This document shows positions 21,597 through 29,463 of a stretch of DNA of 36,628 nt, in pieces. The notes under the pieces are model-generated. The model saw nothing but the letters and a program-made list of their open reading frames with translations, had not been told where the DNA came from and searched no databases. The stretch lies in the NCBI GenBank assembly GCA_035698885.1, contig DASSBJ010000100.1, forward strand, positions 1 through 36,628, given 5' to 3'. The stretch is from VRUE01 sp035698885 (GTDB lineage: Bacteria; Actinomycetota; Thermoleophilia; Solirubrobacterales; 70-9). The position numbers and the translations under genes were made by a program. Position 1 is the first letter of the stretch, and each line of letters begins with the position of its first letter.

Positions 21597-22867
21597 GCCC
21601 TGAACGTCGTCGCGGAATCGGCCGAAGGGCCGGCGGCGGCGCCGGACTCCTTCATCGAGGCGATCTCGGCCTCGTCGTACCCCGCCTCGCGCAGGACCTC
21701 GTCGGTGTGCTCGCCGAAGGCGGGGGCGGGACGGGTGGGATCGCCGGGGGTGCGGCTCATCTTCAGCGGCAGGCCGAGCTGACGCACGGCGCCGAGGCCG
21801 GGCTGCTCGATCGCGCTGACCATCCGCCGCGCCCGCACGAGCTCGGAGTCGAGCGCCTCGTCCACGTCCAGCACCGGCTCGATGCAGCAGTCGTGCTCGT
21901 CGTTGAACGCCTTCCACTCGGCCCGCGTGCGGCCGCGGAAGACCTCGGCGACCTTCGCCCAGGCCTCCGAGCCCGGCGCCTCGAACTGCGCCTCGATCAG
22001 GTCGGGGCGCTCGACGCCGTCGCAGAAGGCGGCCCAGAACTTCGGCTCCAGGGCGCCGCAGGTGACCCAGCCGTCGGCCGCCTCGTAGGGGAGGTAGCAG
22101 AGCAGGCCGCCGGCGAGCTGCTGCTCGCCGCGCCGCGGGACCTGCTCGTCGCAGAAGTAGCGGCCGGCGACAAGCGCCAGCCAGGAGAGCGCGCCGTCGG
22201 CCATCGAGATGTCAACCATCTGTCCCTCGCCCGAGCGGCGCCGCTCGTGCAGCGCCGCCAGCACGCCGAAGGCCGCCATCAGGGCGCCGCCGCCGAGGTC
22301 GGCGATCTGGCCGCCCGACTGGACCGGCGGGCCGTCCTTCGCGCCCGTCAGGCCGAGCAGGCCGACCAGGCCGAGGTAGTTCATGTCGTGGCCGGCGCGC
22401 TGCGCGTAGGGGCCGTCCTGGCCGTAGCCGGTGATCGCGCAGAAGACGATCGCGGGGTTGGCCTCCCGCATGCGCTCGTAGCCGACGCCGAGCTTGTCGA
22501 GCACGCCGGGGCGGAAGCCGTCGAGCACCACGTCGTACCGCTCGACCAGGCGCAGCAGCGCCTCGCGGCCGGCGTCGCTCTTGAGGTCGAGGCGGACCGA
22601 GCGCTTGCCCCGGTTGAGCGCCAGGTAGAGCGAGGAGCGGGTGCCCAGCTCCTGCTGGGACTCGTCGCCGTAGTAGGGCGGCGCCCAGCGGATGTAGTCG
22701 CCCATCCCCGTGTCCTCGACCTTCAGCACCTCGGCGCCGAGGTCGGCGAGCAGCAGCGAGCAGAAGCCGCCCGGCAGGAGCCGCGTCAGGTCGAGAACCC
22801 TTACGTCGCTAAGCGCACCGTCAACCGGCGGCTGCTCCGCTTCGCGTCCGCTGCCGCCGGGCGCCAC
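21593..22867 (-). CDS. CaiB/BaiF family protein, alpha-methylacyl-CoA racemase type
   Basis: The 424-residue product starts at GTG 22867. It carries the family core VLDLTRLLPGGFCSLLLADL, GAEVLKVED and LNRGKRSVRLDL. The catalytic residues of alpha-methylacyl-CoA racemase are present: His160 in ITGYGQDGPYAQRAGHDMNY, Asp190 in GGQIADLGGG (30 residues apart, as His126/Asp156 in M. tuberculosis MCR) and Glu274 in CGALEPKFW. This distinguishes it from formyl-CoA-transferase-type members that use an Asp nucleophile. The racemase interconverts (2R)- and (2S)-methylacyl-CoA so branched chains can enter beta-oxidation. It sits 7 bases after the BKACE gene and overlaps merR by 4 bases. A CoA-transferase activity cannot be wholly excluded. 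Confidence 0.85.
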   Translation of the reverse strand: MAPGGSGREAEQPPVDGALSDVRVLDLTRLLPGGFCSLLLADLGAEVLKVEDTGMGDYIRWAPPYYGDESQQELGTRSSLYLALNRGKRSVRLDLKSDAGREALLRLVERYDVVLDGFRPGVLDKLGVGYERMREANPAIVFCAITGYGQDGPYAQRAGHDMNYLGLVGLLGLTGAKDGPPVQSGGQIADLGGGALMAAFGVLAALHERRRSGEGQMVDISMADGALSWLALVAGRYFCDEQVPRRGEQQLAGGLLCYLPYEAADGWVTCGALEPKFWAAFCDGVERPDLIEAQFEAPGSEAWAKVAEVFRGRTRAEWKAFNDEHDCCIEPVLDVDEALDSELVRARRMVSAIEQPGLGAVRQLGLPLKMSRTPGDPTRPAPAFGEHTDEVLREAGYDEAEIASMKESGAAAGPSADSATTFRA

Positions 22868-22874
22868 TAGCCAC

Positions 22875-23765
22875 CTACGCCGATGCCCGGGTCTTCAGTC
22901 CCAATATCGCACGCGCCTCTTCGACCGTGGCGGCGCGGCGGCCGACGTCCTCGGCCATCTGGCGCGCCTTGGCGATCAGCTCGCCGTTCGACTTCGCCAT
23001 CTCGCCGTTCGGCAGGTAGAGGTTGTCCTCGACCCCGGCGCGAACGTTGCCGCCGAGCGTCAGCGCGGCGCCGAGCAGCTTCCACTGGTCGCGCGAGATG
23101 CCGATCACCTGCCACTGGTTCTCGCCGCCGGCGCCGCCGGGGACCTGGTCGGCCATGAAGCCGACGTTGCGCGGGGTCGGCCGGATGCCGCCGTTGACCC
23201 CCATCACCAGCGAGACATGCAGCGGCGTGCGGTCGAGCAGGCCCATGTCGATCAATGGGTCGAGGTTGGCGACGTGGCCGGCGTCGAAGCACTCGTGCTC
23301 GGGCTTGATCCCGAGCTCGCGCATCGCCGTGAGGAACTCGATGATCGTGTCGAAGCTGTTCTCGAAGACCGCCTTGAAGACGAAGTCCTTGCGCCGCCTG
23401 GAGTACTTCGCGTAGTTCATCGACGACATGTTGAGCGCGGCGACGTCGGGGCGGCACTCGCGCAGGTACTCGAGCCGCTTCTCGATCGGGATGCCGATCG
23501 CGCCGGTCGAGTAGTTGACGATCACGTCGCCGACCTCGGCCAGGATCGCCTCGGTGATCGCGCTGAAGTCCTCGACCTCATAGGACGGCGTGCCGTCGGG
23601 CTTGCGGGCGTGGATGTGGATCTGCGACGCCCCCTCGTCGACCGCGCGCCGCGCCTCCGCCGCGTACTCCTGCGGCGTATAGGGAATCGCCGGGCACTGG
23701 TCGCGGTTGGCGATCACGCCGGAGATCGAACAGCTGATGACGACCGGGTCCTCGAACGAGCTCAT
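22875..23765 (-). CDS. Beta-keto acid cleavage enzyme (BKACE, DUF849)
   Basis: The 296-residue TIM-barrel protein belongs to the 3-keto-5-aminohexanoate cleavage (Kce) family. Zinc ligands His50 and His52 are in SQIHIHARKPDG and Glu246 is in VRAGVEDNLY, with Arg242 four residues earlier, matching His46, His48, Glu230 and Arg226 of characterised Kce. VNYSTGAIG and SLVMGVNGGI are further family motifs. BKACE enzymes exchange a beta-keto acid with acetyl-CoA, yielding acetoacetate and a new acyl-CoA; the substrate varies by subgroup and cannot be read here. No lysine-fermentation genes are nearby. The ATG overlaps the carboxyltransferase stop (ATGA). In this operon it could convert an acid-derived beta-keto compound to an acyl-CoA for the other enzymes. 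Confidence 0.9.
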   Translation of the reverse strand: MSSFEDPVVISCSISGVIANRDQCPAIPYTPQEYAAEARRAVDEGASQIHIHARKPDGTPSYEVEDFSAITEAILAEVGDVIVNYSTGAIGIPIEKRLEYLRECRPDVAALNMSSMNYAKYSRRRKDFVFKAVFENSFDTIIEFLTAMRELGIKPEHECFDAGHVANLDPLIDMGLLDRTPLHVSLVMGVNGGIRPTPRNVGFMADQVPGGAGGENQWQVIGISRDQWKLLGAALTLGGNVRAGVEDNLYLPNGEMAKSNGELIAKARQMAEDVGRRAATVEEARAILGLKTRASA

Positions 23766-25354
23766 ACGGGCATCACTCCATGTCGTTTCTTCGGCTTCTC
23801 GACGTGTTTGGTGCGCGCCATGCGCAGCGCGCGGACGATCGTCGGCCGGGTCTCGCGCGGGTCGATGATGTCGTCGATGACCGCGTTGCCGGCGGCGATG
23901 TAGGGGTCGATCTGCTCGCGCACCGCGCTCAGCATCGCCTCCCGCGTCGCGTCCGGGTCCTCGGAGGCCTCGATCGCCGAGCGGCCGATGATGTTGACCG
24001 CGCCCTCCGCCCCCATCACCGAGATCTCCGCCCCGGGCCAGGCGACGATCAGGTCGGGCTCGTACGCCTTGCCGCACATCACGTAGTAGCCGGCGCCGTA
24101 GGCCTTGCGGACCACCACGGTGATCTTCGGCACCGTGGCGCGGCTGACCGCGTAGAGCATCTTCGCCCCGTGGCGGATGATCCCCGCGTGCTCGACCTTC
24201 GAGCCGACCATGAAGCCCGGCACGTCCTGGAGGAAGACGAGCGGGACCTGGAAGGCGTCGCAGAGGTTGATGAAGCGCGCCGCCTTGTCGGCCGAGTCGT
24301 TGTCGAGGATGCCGGCCAGCTGCTTCGGCTGGTTGGCGACGATCCCCACCGGCTGGCCGCCGAAGCGGGCGAAGCAGGTGATCAGCGTCTTGGCGAACTT
24401 CGGCTTCAGGTCGAACCACTCGCCGTCGTCGACGATCTCGCGGATCACGTCGTACATGTCGTAGGGCTGGCGCGAGGACTCGGGGACGATCTCCAGCAGC
24501 TTCTCCGAGCGGCGGTCGTCGGGGTCGCTCGTCTCGAGGACCGGCGGCTTCTGCTCGCAGTTGGGCGGGAAGTAGGAGAGGTACCTCTTGACCGCCTCGA
24601 TGCACTCGTGGTCGTCCTTGACCTCGAGGTCCCCGACGCCCGACTTGCGGCAGTGGACCTTGGCGCCCCCGAGGTCCTCCATCGAGATGTCCTCGCCGGT
24701 GACGGCTTTGGTCAGGTGCGGTCCGGCGAGCGCCATCGCGCCCTGGCCGGAGACCATCGGCACGAAGTCCGAGAGCGCCGGGATGTAGGCGGTGCCGGCG
24801 GCGCAGGGCCCCATCATCGCCGCGACCATCGGGATCACGCCCGACATTTCGACCTCCTCGCGGAACAGGTGGCCGGAGCCGGCGAACAGCGAGCCCGCCG
24901 CCTCCTGGATCCGGGCGCCGGCCGAGTCGAGCAGCCAGACGAAGGGCATCCGCTTCTGCAGCGCCATCTCGCGCAGGCGGGTGACCTTGAGCTCGCCGGT
25001 CATCCCCATCGAGCCGGCCATCACGGTGAAGTCGTAGGCGGCGATGCAGGTCGGGCGGCCGTCGACGTCGCCCCAGCCGGTGATCACGCCGTCGGCCGGC
25101 GCCTCCTTGCCCTCCATCGCCCGCTGGGCGAAGTGCGGCCGGCCGTGGATGCCGAGCTCGACGAAGGTCCCCTCGTCGACCAGCAGGTCGATCCGCTCGC
25201 GCGCGGTCAGCTTGCCGCGCTCGTGCTGCTTGGCGATCTTCTCGGAGCCGCCGCCGAGCCGCGCCTTGGCGCGACGCTCGTGCAGCTGCTCGGTCAGCTC
25301 GCCCAGCGGCGCGGTGCCCGGGAGCAGGTTGTCGGCTTTCTCCTCGCTCGCCAC
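23762..25354 (-). CDS. Acyl-CoA carboxylase carboxyltransferase (beta) subunit
   Basis: From GTG 25354 the product is 530 residues. An ATG at 25369 is in frame, but GGAAGGG after it serves as a ribosome site for the GTG. The N-terminal half has KQHERGKLTARERIDLLVDE, DFTVMAGSMG, WLLDSAGARIQEAAGS and GPCAAGTAYIPALSDFVPMV. The C-terminal half has FLQDVPGFMVGSKVEHAGII, RKAYGAGYYVM and WPGAEISVMGAEGA. Both crotonase-fold oxyanion glycine pairs are present. The family moves carboxyl groups between biotin and propionyl-, acetyl-, methylcrotonyl- or glutaconyl-CoA. No biotin carboxylase or biotin-carrier gene lies in the window, so it is an orphan CT subunit that must borrow one, or works as part of a decarboxylase. 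Its start shares one base with the crotonase stop. Confidence 0.9.
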   Translation of the reverse strand: MASEEKADNLLPGTAPLGELTEQLHERRAKARLGGGSEKIAKQHERGKLTARERIDLLVDEGTFVELGIHGRPHFAQRAMEGKEAPADGVITGWGDVDGRPTCIAAYDFTVMAGSMGMTGELKVTRLREMALQKRMPFVWLLDSAGARIQEAAGSLFAGSGHLFREEVEMSGVIPMVAAMMGPCAAGTAYIPALSDFVPMVSGQGAMALAGPHLTKAVTGEDISMEDLGGAKVHCRKSGVGDLEVKDDHECIEAVKRYLSYFPPNCEQKPPVLETSDPDDRRSEKLLEIVPESSRQPYDMYDVIREIVDDGEWFDLKPKFAKTLITCFARFGGQPVGIVANQPKQLAGILDNDSADKAARFINLCDAFQVPLVFLQDVPGFMVGSKVEHAGIIRHGAKMLYAVSRATVPKITVVVRKAYGAGYYVMCGKAYEPDLIVAWPGAEISVMGAEGAVNIIGRSAIEASEDPDATREAMLSAVREQIDPYIAAGNAVIDDIIDPRETRPTIVRALRMARTKHVEKPKKRHGVMPV

Positions 25355-26136
25355 TACCGTCCCTTCCATTCGGGCTCGCGCTTCTCGAAGAAGGCGCTGA
25401 CGCCCTCGACGATGTCCTCGGTCGAGAAGGTGAGCGAGAGCTGCGAGCGCAGGTAGTCGAGCGCGTCGTCGACCGCCATGTCCTGCTGGCGGTACATCGC
25501 GTCGTGGCCGAGCCGCATCAGCACCGGGCTCTTCGAGGCGAGCTTGCCCGCCCAATCGGCGACCGCGGCGTCGAACTCCGCCGCCGGGACGACCTTGTTG
25601 GCGAGCCCGTACTCGACCGCCTGCTCGGCGCTCAGCCGCTCGCCCAGCAGCATCATCTCGTTGACCTTCTTGCGCGGGACGTTGCGGTAGATGATCGCCA
25701 TGATCATGTAGGGGAAGGCGCCGACGTTGATCTCCGGCGTGCCGAAGGTGGCTCCCTCCCTGGCGATCAGCAGGTCGCAGGAGAGCGCCAGGCCCATCCC
25801 CCCCGCCAGCACGTGGCCGTTGGCGGCGCAGAGGCTCGGCTTGCCGAGCCGCGGCATCAGGCGGAAAAATTCAAGGAAAAGATCAGAAGCAAAATGTTTT
25901 GAAACAAGAGGAATGTCGGCAGCAAAGCCACCGAGGTCCGCACCGGCACAGAACGCCTTGTCACCAGCCCCAGTCAAAACAACAGCCCGCACACCCTCGT
26001 CGTCGCGGGCGCGCTTCATCGCGTCGACCAGCTCGGCGAGCATCTGCCCGGAGAGCATGTTGCGCTTCTCCGGGTTGTTCAGCGTCACCGTCGCGACCCC
26101 GCCGGCGACCTCGTACTTGACGACCTCGTAGTCCAT
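25354..26136 (-). CDS. Crotonase-family protein lacking one hydratase glutamate
   Basis: This 260-residue protein starts the five-gene operon. It has the crotonase core: TLNNPEKRNMLSG, AFCAGADLGGF (oxyanion hole), NGHVLAGGMGLALSCDLLIA and FGTPEINVGAFP. Compared with rat enoyl-CoA hydratase, the position of catalytic Glu144 is Gly115, while Glu164 is retained as Glu135 (the same 20-residue spacing). Hydratases need both acids, so an isomerase, hydrolase or decarboxylase role is plausible. Codons for residues about 51-91 (25864-25986) switch abruptly to A/T-ending codons; 25864-25921 is only about one-third GC in a roughly 70% GC neighbourhood, although the protein stays canonical. This suggests a recombined patch. 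A TATGGT box lies 9 bases before the ATG. Confidence 0.88.
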   Translation of the reverse strand: MDYEVVKYEVAGGVATVTLNNPEKRNMLSGQMLAELVDAMKRARDDEGVRAVVLTGAGDKAFCAGADLGGFAADIPLVSKHFASDLFLEFFRLMPRLGKPSLCAANGHVLAGGMGLALSCDLLIAREGATFGTPEINVGAFPYMIMAIIYRNVPRKKVNEMMLLGERLSAEQAVEYGLANKVVPAAEFDAAVADWAGKLASKSPVLMRLGHDAMYRQQDMAVDDALDYLRSQLSLTFSTEDIVEGVSAFFEKREPEWKGR

Positions 26137-26166
26137 CGGGTGCGGACCATAGCCGACTCTGCCGAA

Positions 26167-26196
26167 AGTAGGAAGTGCTACTGTCCACTCGCACTT
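26167..26196. promoter_or_regulatory. Overlapping dyads in the divergent promoter region of the acyl-CoA genes
   Basis: Two inverted repeats overlap: AGTAG-N6-CTACT (26167-26182) and AAGTGC-N12-GCACTT (26173-26196). They lie in the 79-base gap between crotonase (-) and acyl-CoA dehydrogenase (+). TACTGT at 26179-26184 could be a -10 box for the plus gene and TATGGT (26146-26151, minus strand) for the operon. They are candidate sites for the operon's MerR protein. Confidence 0.4.
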
Positions 26197-26215
26197 CGAC
26201 CAGAGGAGAGAAACG

Positions 26216-27433
26216 ATGGCGACGGCGACGACCAACGGCTCGCAGGTGATCAAGCCCGACCACGCGGCGGGCCGCAAGCACTTCATCTTCAGCCAGGAGC
26301 ACGAAGACCTGCGCGACTCGATGCAGGCCTGGGTCAAGAAGGAGATGTGGCCGCACCGCAACGAGTGGGAGGACACCTACTGGCCGACCGACGTGATGAA
26401 GCGCGCCGGCGAGCTCGGCTTCCTCGGCCTCTGCTTCCCGGAGGAGTACGGCGGGCAGGGCGGCGACTACTACTACTCGCTGGTCCGCGCCGAGTGCATG
26501 AGCTATTCCGGCTCCGGCGGCACCAACATGGGCTTCGCCGTGCAGACCGACATGGTGCTGCCGCCGATCCACCTGCTCGGCAGCGAGGAGCAGAAGCAGC
26601 GCTACCTCGTGCCGGGGATCAAGGGCGAGAAGGTCGGCTGCCTCGGGATCACCGAGCCCGGCGCCGGCTCCGACGTCGCCGGGATCCGCACGACGGCGAT
26701 CCGCGACGGCGACGAATACGTGATCAACGGCTCGAAGACCTTCATCACCAACGGCCCGCGCGCCGACTTCATCGTCCTCGTCGCCAAGACCGACCCCGAC
26801 GAGCGCCACGCGGGGATCACCCTCTTCGTCGTCGACCTGCGCGACTCCAGCGGCGAGAAGGTGCCCGGCTTCAGCGTCTCCGCCGAGCTGGAGAAGATGG
26901 GGATGCACTCCTCCGACACCGGCGAACTCGCCTTCGAAGACGTGCGGGTGCCGGCCGGCGCCGTGCTCGGCGAGGAGGGCAAGGGCTTCTACCACATCGC
27001 CTGGGAGCTTCAGGGCGAGCGCCTGGTCGCCGCCGCCGGGTCCCACGCCGGCTGCGAGCGGATGATCGAGAAGACGCTGGAGTACGCCAAGGAGCGCGAA
27101 GCCTTCGGCCGGCCGATCGGCAAGTTCCAGGCGATCCGCCACAAGTTCGCCGAGATGGCGACCAAGACCGAGGCGGCGAAGCAGTTCACCTACGCGACCG
27201 CCTGGCGCTTCGCCAACGGCGAGTACCCGGTGCGCGAGATCACGATGGCGAAGCTCTTCGCCTCGCGGGTCGGCTGCGAGGTCGCCGACGAGTGCATCCA
27301 GATCCTCGGCGGCTACGGCTACATGAAGGAGTACGAGATCGAGCGCGCCTACCGCGACGTCCGCCTCAACCGGATCGGGGCCGGCACCGACGAGGTGATG
27401 CTCGACGTGATCGGCCGCTCCTACGGGCTGTAG
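26216..27433 (+). CDS. Acyl-CoA dehydrogenase, isovaleryl/long-chain type active site
   Basis: The 405-residue flavoprotein has the ACAD signatures GCLGITEPGAGSDVAGIRTT, GSKTFITNGPRADFIVLVAK, YAKEREAFGRPIGKFQAIRH and ILGGYGYMKEYEIERAYRD. The usual C-terminal catalytic Glu (xxEGT in medium-chain enzymes) is replaced by GAGTDE. A Glu stands instead in LQGERLVAAAG (Glu268), the position used by isovaleryl-CoA and long-chain dehydrogenases. It oxidises acyl-CoA to 2-enoyl-CoA and passes electrons to ETF. A strong GAGGAGAG ribosome site precedes ATG 26216. It is divergent from the BKACE/racemase operon and may supply or use the same acyl-CoAs; chain specificity is not readable. Confidence 0.92.
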   Translation: MATATTNGSQVIKPDHAAGRKHFIFSQEHEDLRDSMQAWVKKEMWPHRNEWEDTYWPTDVMKRAGELGFLGLCFPEEYGGQGGDYYYSLVRAECMSYSGSGGTNMGFAVQTDMVLPPIHLLGSEEQKQRYLVPGIKGEKVGCLGITEPGAGSDVAGIRTTAIRDGDEYVINGSKTFITNGPRADFIVLVAKTDPDERHAGITLFVVDLRDSSGEKVPGFSVSAELEKMGMHSSDTGELAFEDVRVPAGAVLGEEGKGFYHIAWELQGERLVAAAGSHAGCERMIEKTLEYAKEREAFGRPIGKFQAIRHKFAEMATKTEAAKQFTYATAWRFANGEYPVREITMAKLFASRVGCEVADECIQILGGYGYMKEYEIERAYRDVRLNRIGAGTDEVMLDVIGRSYGL

Positions 27434-27445
27434 ACCCGACGGCGC

Positions 27446-28633
27446 CTAGCGGAACAGCGCCGGCGCCCGGCCGTCCCACTCGTGCTCTAGCGCCCAGCGG
27501 GCGCCCACCGTCCATGCCTGGACGCGGTTCGCGATCGGGATCGGCTGTGGGCCCCGCCGGCCGACCGCGAAGAGCTCCGGCGCTTCGCCGATCGCCTCGA
27601 TCGCCTCGAGGATGCCGCGGCGAAGCCGCTCCGCCGGCGCGAGCCGGCCGGCCGCTCGCAGGCCGCCCCAGCCGAGCCATGAGTCGAATGGCCAGATCGC
27701 GCCGCGATGGTAGGCATCCGCTGCGTGCAGCGGATGCTCCGAGGAGAGCGTGCGCAGCCCCCACGCGGTGAGCACGTCGGGACGGCAGAGGCGCTCGGCC
27801 GCCGGCTTGCGCGCCGATTCGGGCAGGGCGTCGGCCCAGAGCAGCCAGCCGAGCTGAGAGCCGGCGCCCGCCACCTTCTCGCCGTCGCCCGCGAGCGCGA
27901 GCGTCTCAGGGTCGAACGATTCGCCGATCGCCGCCGCGAGCCTCGCCGCTTCCCCGGTCCAGCGCTCCTCAGCCGAGAGGAGCGCCAGCGCCCGCAGCGC
28001 GACGACGGTCACGGCCTGCGTGTCGGCGTCGGCGAGCGGGGGCTCGGGCAGCCGCCCCTCGGCGGTCAGGATGCCGGCGCCGGGGTGTGCCGGGTCGGCG
28101 GGGTCCTCGGCGTCGCGCCAGCCCTGCTGCACGAGCCCGCCGGCAGCGCGCCGGGGCCCGTGGCGGATCAGCCCCCCGCCGCGCTCGAGCGCCCTTTCGA
28201 GCCAGCGCCCCGCCGCCCGCCAGGCGCTCTCCAGCTCGGAGGCGAGCGAGCGATCGCCGAGCGACGCGAGCAGCACCAGGAACCACGAGGTCGAGTCGGC
28301 GGACCCGTAGTAGCGAAGCTCGCCGTCGCGCACCGGCCAGCCGGCCCGCCGCAGGCGCCCGGGCGCGCTCGGCCACCACTCGTGGACGATCTTCCCCGGC
28401 TCCTCGTCGGTCTGCGGATCGTCGCTCGTGCCCTGAAGCGAAGCCAGCGCCCGCAGGGTCGCGCGGGCGATGTCCGGCCGCGCCGGCAGCAGCTCGAGCG
28501 AGACGATCGCCGAGTCGCGCCCGAACAGCGCGTGGAAGCGGCCGGGGTCCTCCGCGTCGACCGGCTCGGCGCTCGCGTAGGGCCAGCCCTGCGGCGAGAG
28601 GAGGCCGTCCAGGCCTGCGACCGGCGCGGGCAT
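27446..28633 (-). CDS. Six-hairpin glycosidase-like protein (amylo-alpha-1,6-glucosidase/GDE-like)
   Basis: The 395-residue product has the (alpha/alpha)6 glycosidase hallmarks: FHALFGRDSAIVSLELL near residue 33, RATLRALASLQG, DEEPGKIVHEW, YYGSADSTSWFLVLLASLG, and the C-terminal AYHRGAIWPFDSWLGWGG. The pattern FGRDS...LQGT..D...EEPGKI.HE is typical of bacterial glycogen-debranching-like or glucosylglycerate-hydrolase-like enzymes. There is no signal peptide, so it acts inside the cell. It is the last gene of the ABC sugar importer operon, 11 bases after the inner permease gene, and so probably hydrolyses the imported glycoside. It is shorter than full debranching enzymes because the N-terminal beta domain is missing. 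Convergent with the acyl-CoA dehydrogenase, 12 bases apart. Confidence 0.8.
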   Translation of the reverse strand: MPAPVAGLDGLLSPQGWPYASAEPVDAEDPGRFHALFGRDSAIVSLELLPARPDIARATLRALASLQGTSDDPQTDEEPGKIVHEWWPSAPGRLRRAGWPVRDGELRYYGSADSTSWFLVLLASLGDRSLASELESAWRAAGRWLERALERGGGLIRHGPRRAAGGLVQQGWRDAEDPADPAHPGAGILTAEGRLPEPPLADADTQAVTVVALRALALLSAEERWTGEAARLAAAIGESFDPETLALAGDGEKVAGAGSQLGWLLWADALPESARKPAAERLCRPDVLTAWGLRTLSSEHPLHAADAYHRGAIWPFDSWLGWGGLRAAGRLAPAERLRRGILEAIEAIGEAPELFAVGRRGPQPIPIANRVQAWTVGARWALEHEWDGRAPALFR

Positions 28634-28644
28634 GGGAAGCTGCC

Positions 28645-29460
28645 CTAACCCTTTACTGCGCCTGCGGTGAGGCCGGCGACAATACGGCGCTGGAAGATCA
28701 GCACCAGGGCGATCAGGGGGACCGTGACGACGACGGCCGCGGCGCTGATCGTCCCCAGCGGGATTTCGAACTGCGCGCTGCCGCTGAAGAAGGCGATCGC
28801 CGCCGGAACCGTGCGGCGCTCGGGCGTGCTGGTGAGCGTGATCGCGAAGAGGAACTCGTTCCAGGCGAAGATGAAGACCAGCAGGCCGGCGGTGACGACG
28901 CCGGGCGCGCCGAGCGGAATGATGATCTTGCGGAAGGCCTGGAAACGCGTCGCGCCGTCGATCAGCGCCGCCTCCTCCAGCTCGCGCGGGATGTCGCGGA
29001 AGAACGAGGCGAGGATGTAGACGGTCAGCGGCAGGCCGAAGACGAGCGAGGGCAGGATCAGTCCGAGGTAGGTGTTGTAGAGGCCGATGTCGGTCCAGAT
29101 TTCGAAGACCGGAGCCGCGATCGCGATCGGCGGGAAGGTCGAGATCGAGAGCAGGATCGCGAGGATCAGGAACTTGAACGGCAGGTGCAGCCGGGCGAGC
29201 GCATAGCCGGCGAAGGAGCCGATCAGCAGCGAGAGGGCGGTGACGCTGCCGGCGACGATCGCGCTGTTGCGCAGCGCCTTGGTGAAGGCGGTGTCTTCGA
29301 AGATCGAGGTGTAGTTGTCGAGCGTCGGGCTCGGCGGCACGAGGTTCGCGCTGGAGAGGTCGGAGCCGGTCTTCAGCGAGGTGTTGATCAGCCAGTAGAA
29401 CGGGAAGAGGCAGAAGAGGATCACCGCCGCCACCGCTATCCAGAGCAGAGCCCGTCTCAT
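28645..29460 (-). CDS. Carbohydrate ABC transporter permease, MalG/SugB type
   Basis: The 271-residue integral membrane protein has six predicted helices. The N-terminus is FPFYWLINTSLKT, characteristic of the MalG branch, and the EAA loop EEAALIDGATRFQAFRKIII, which docks on the ATPase, is intact. With the MalF-type partner it forms the channel of a CUT1-family sugar importer. It begins 3 bases after the MalF-type stop codon and is followed after 11 bases by the glycosidase gene, so all are co-transcribed. The basic C-terminus AGAVKG and its length are normal for the family. Substrate cannot be read from this subunit. Confidence 0.92.
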   Translation of the reverse strand: MRRALLWIAVAAVILFCLFPFYWLINTSLKTGSDLSSANLVPPSPTLDNYTSIFEDTAFTKALRNSAIVAGSVTALSLLIGSFAGYALARLHLPFKFLILAILLSISTFPPIAIAAPVFEIWTDIGLYNTYLGLILPSLVFGLPLTVYILASFFRDIPRELEEAALIDGATRFQAFRKIIIPLGAPGVVTAGLLVFIFAWNEFLFAITLTSTPERRTVPAAIAFFSGSAQFEIPLGTISAAAVVVTVPLIALVLIFQRRIVAGLTAGAVKG

Positions 29461-29463
29461 CGC

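Noticed and set aside
21593..22867. CaiB-family protein called a formyl-CoA or carnitine CoA-transferase
   Set aside because: The His160/Asp190/Glu274 set matches alpha-methylacyl-CoA racemase spacing better than the transferase nucleophile arrangement.
23780..25456. Long plus-strand open frame opposite the carboxyltransferase gene
   Set aside because: Antisense shadow rich in Asp, Arg, His and Val with no motifs; the minus strand encodes an intact carboxyltransferase.
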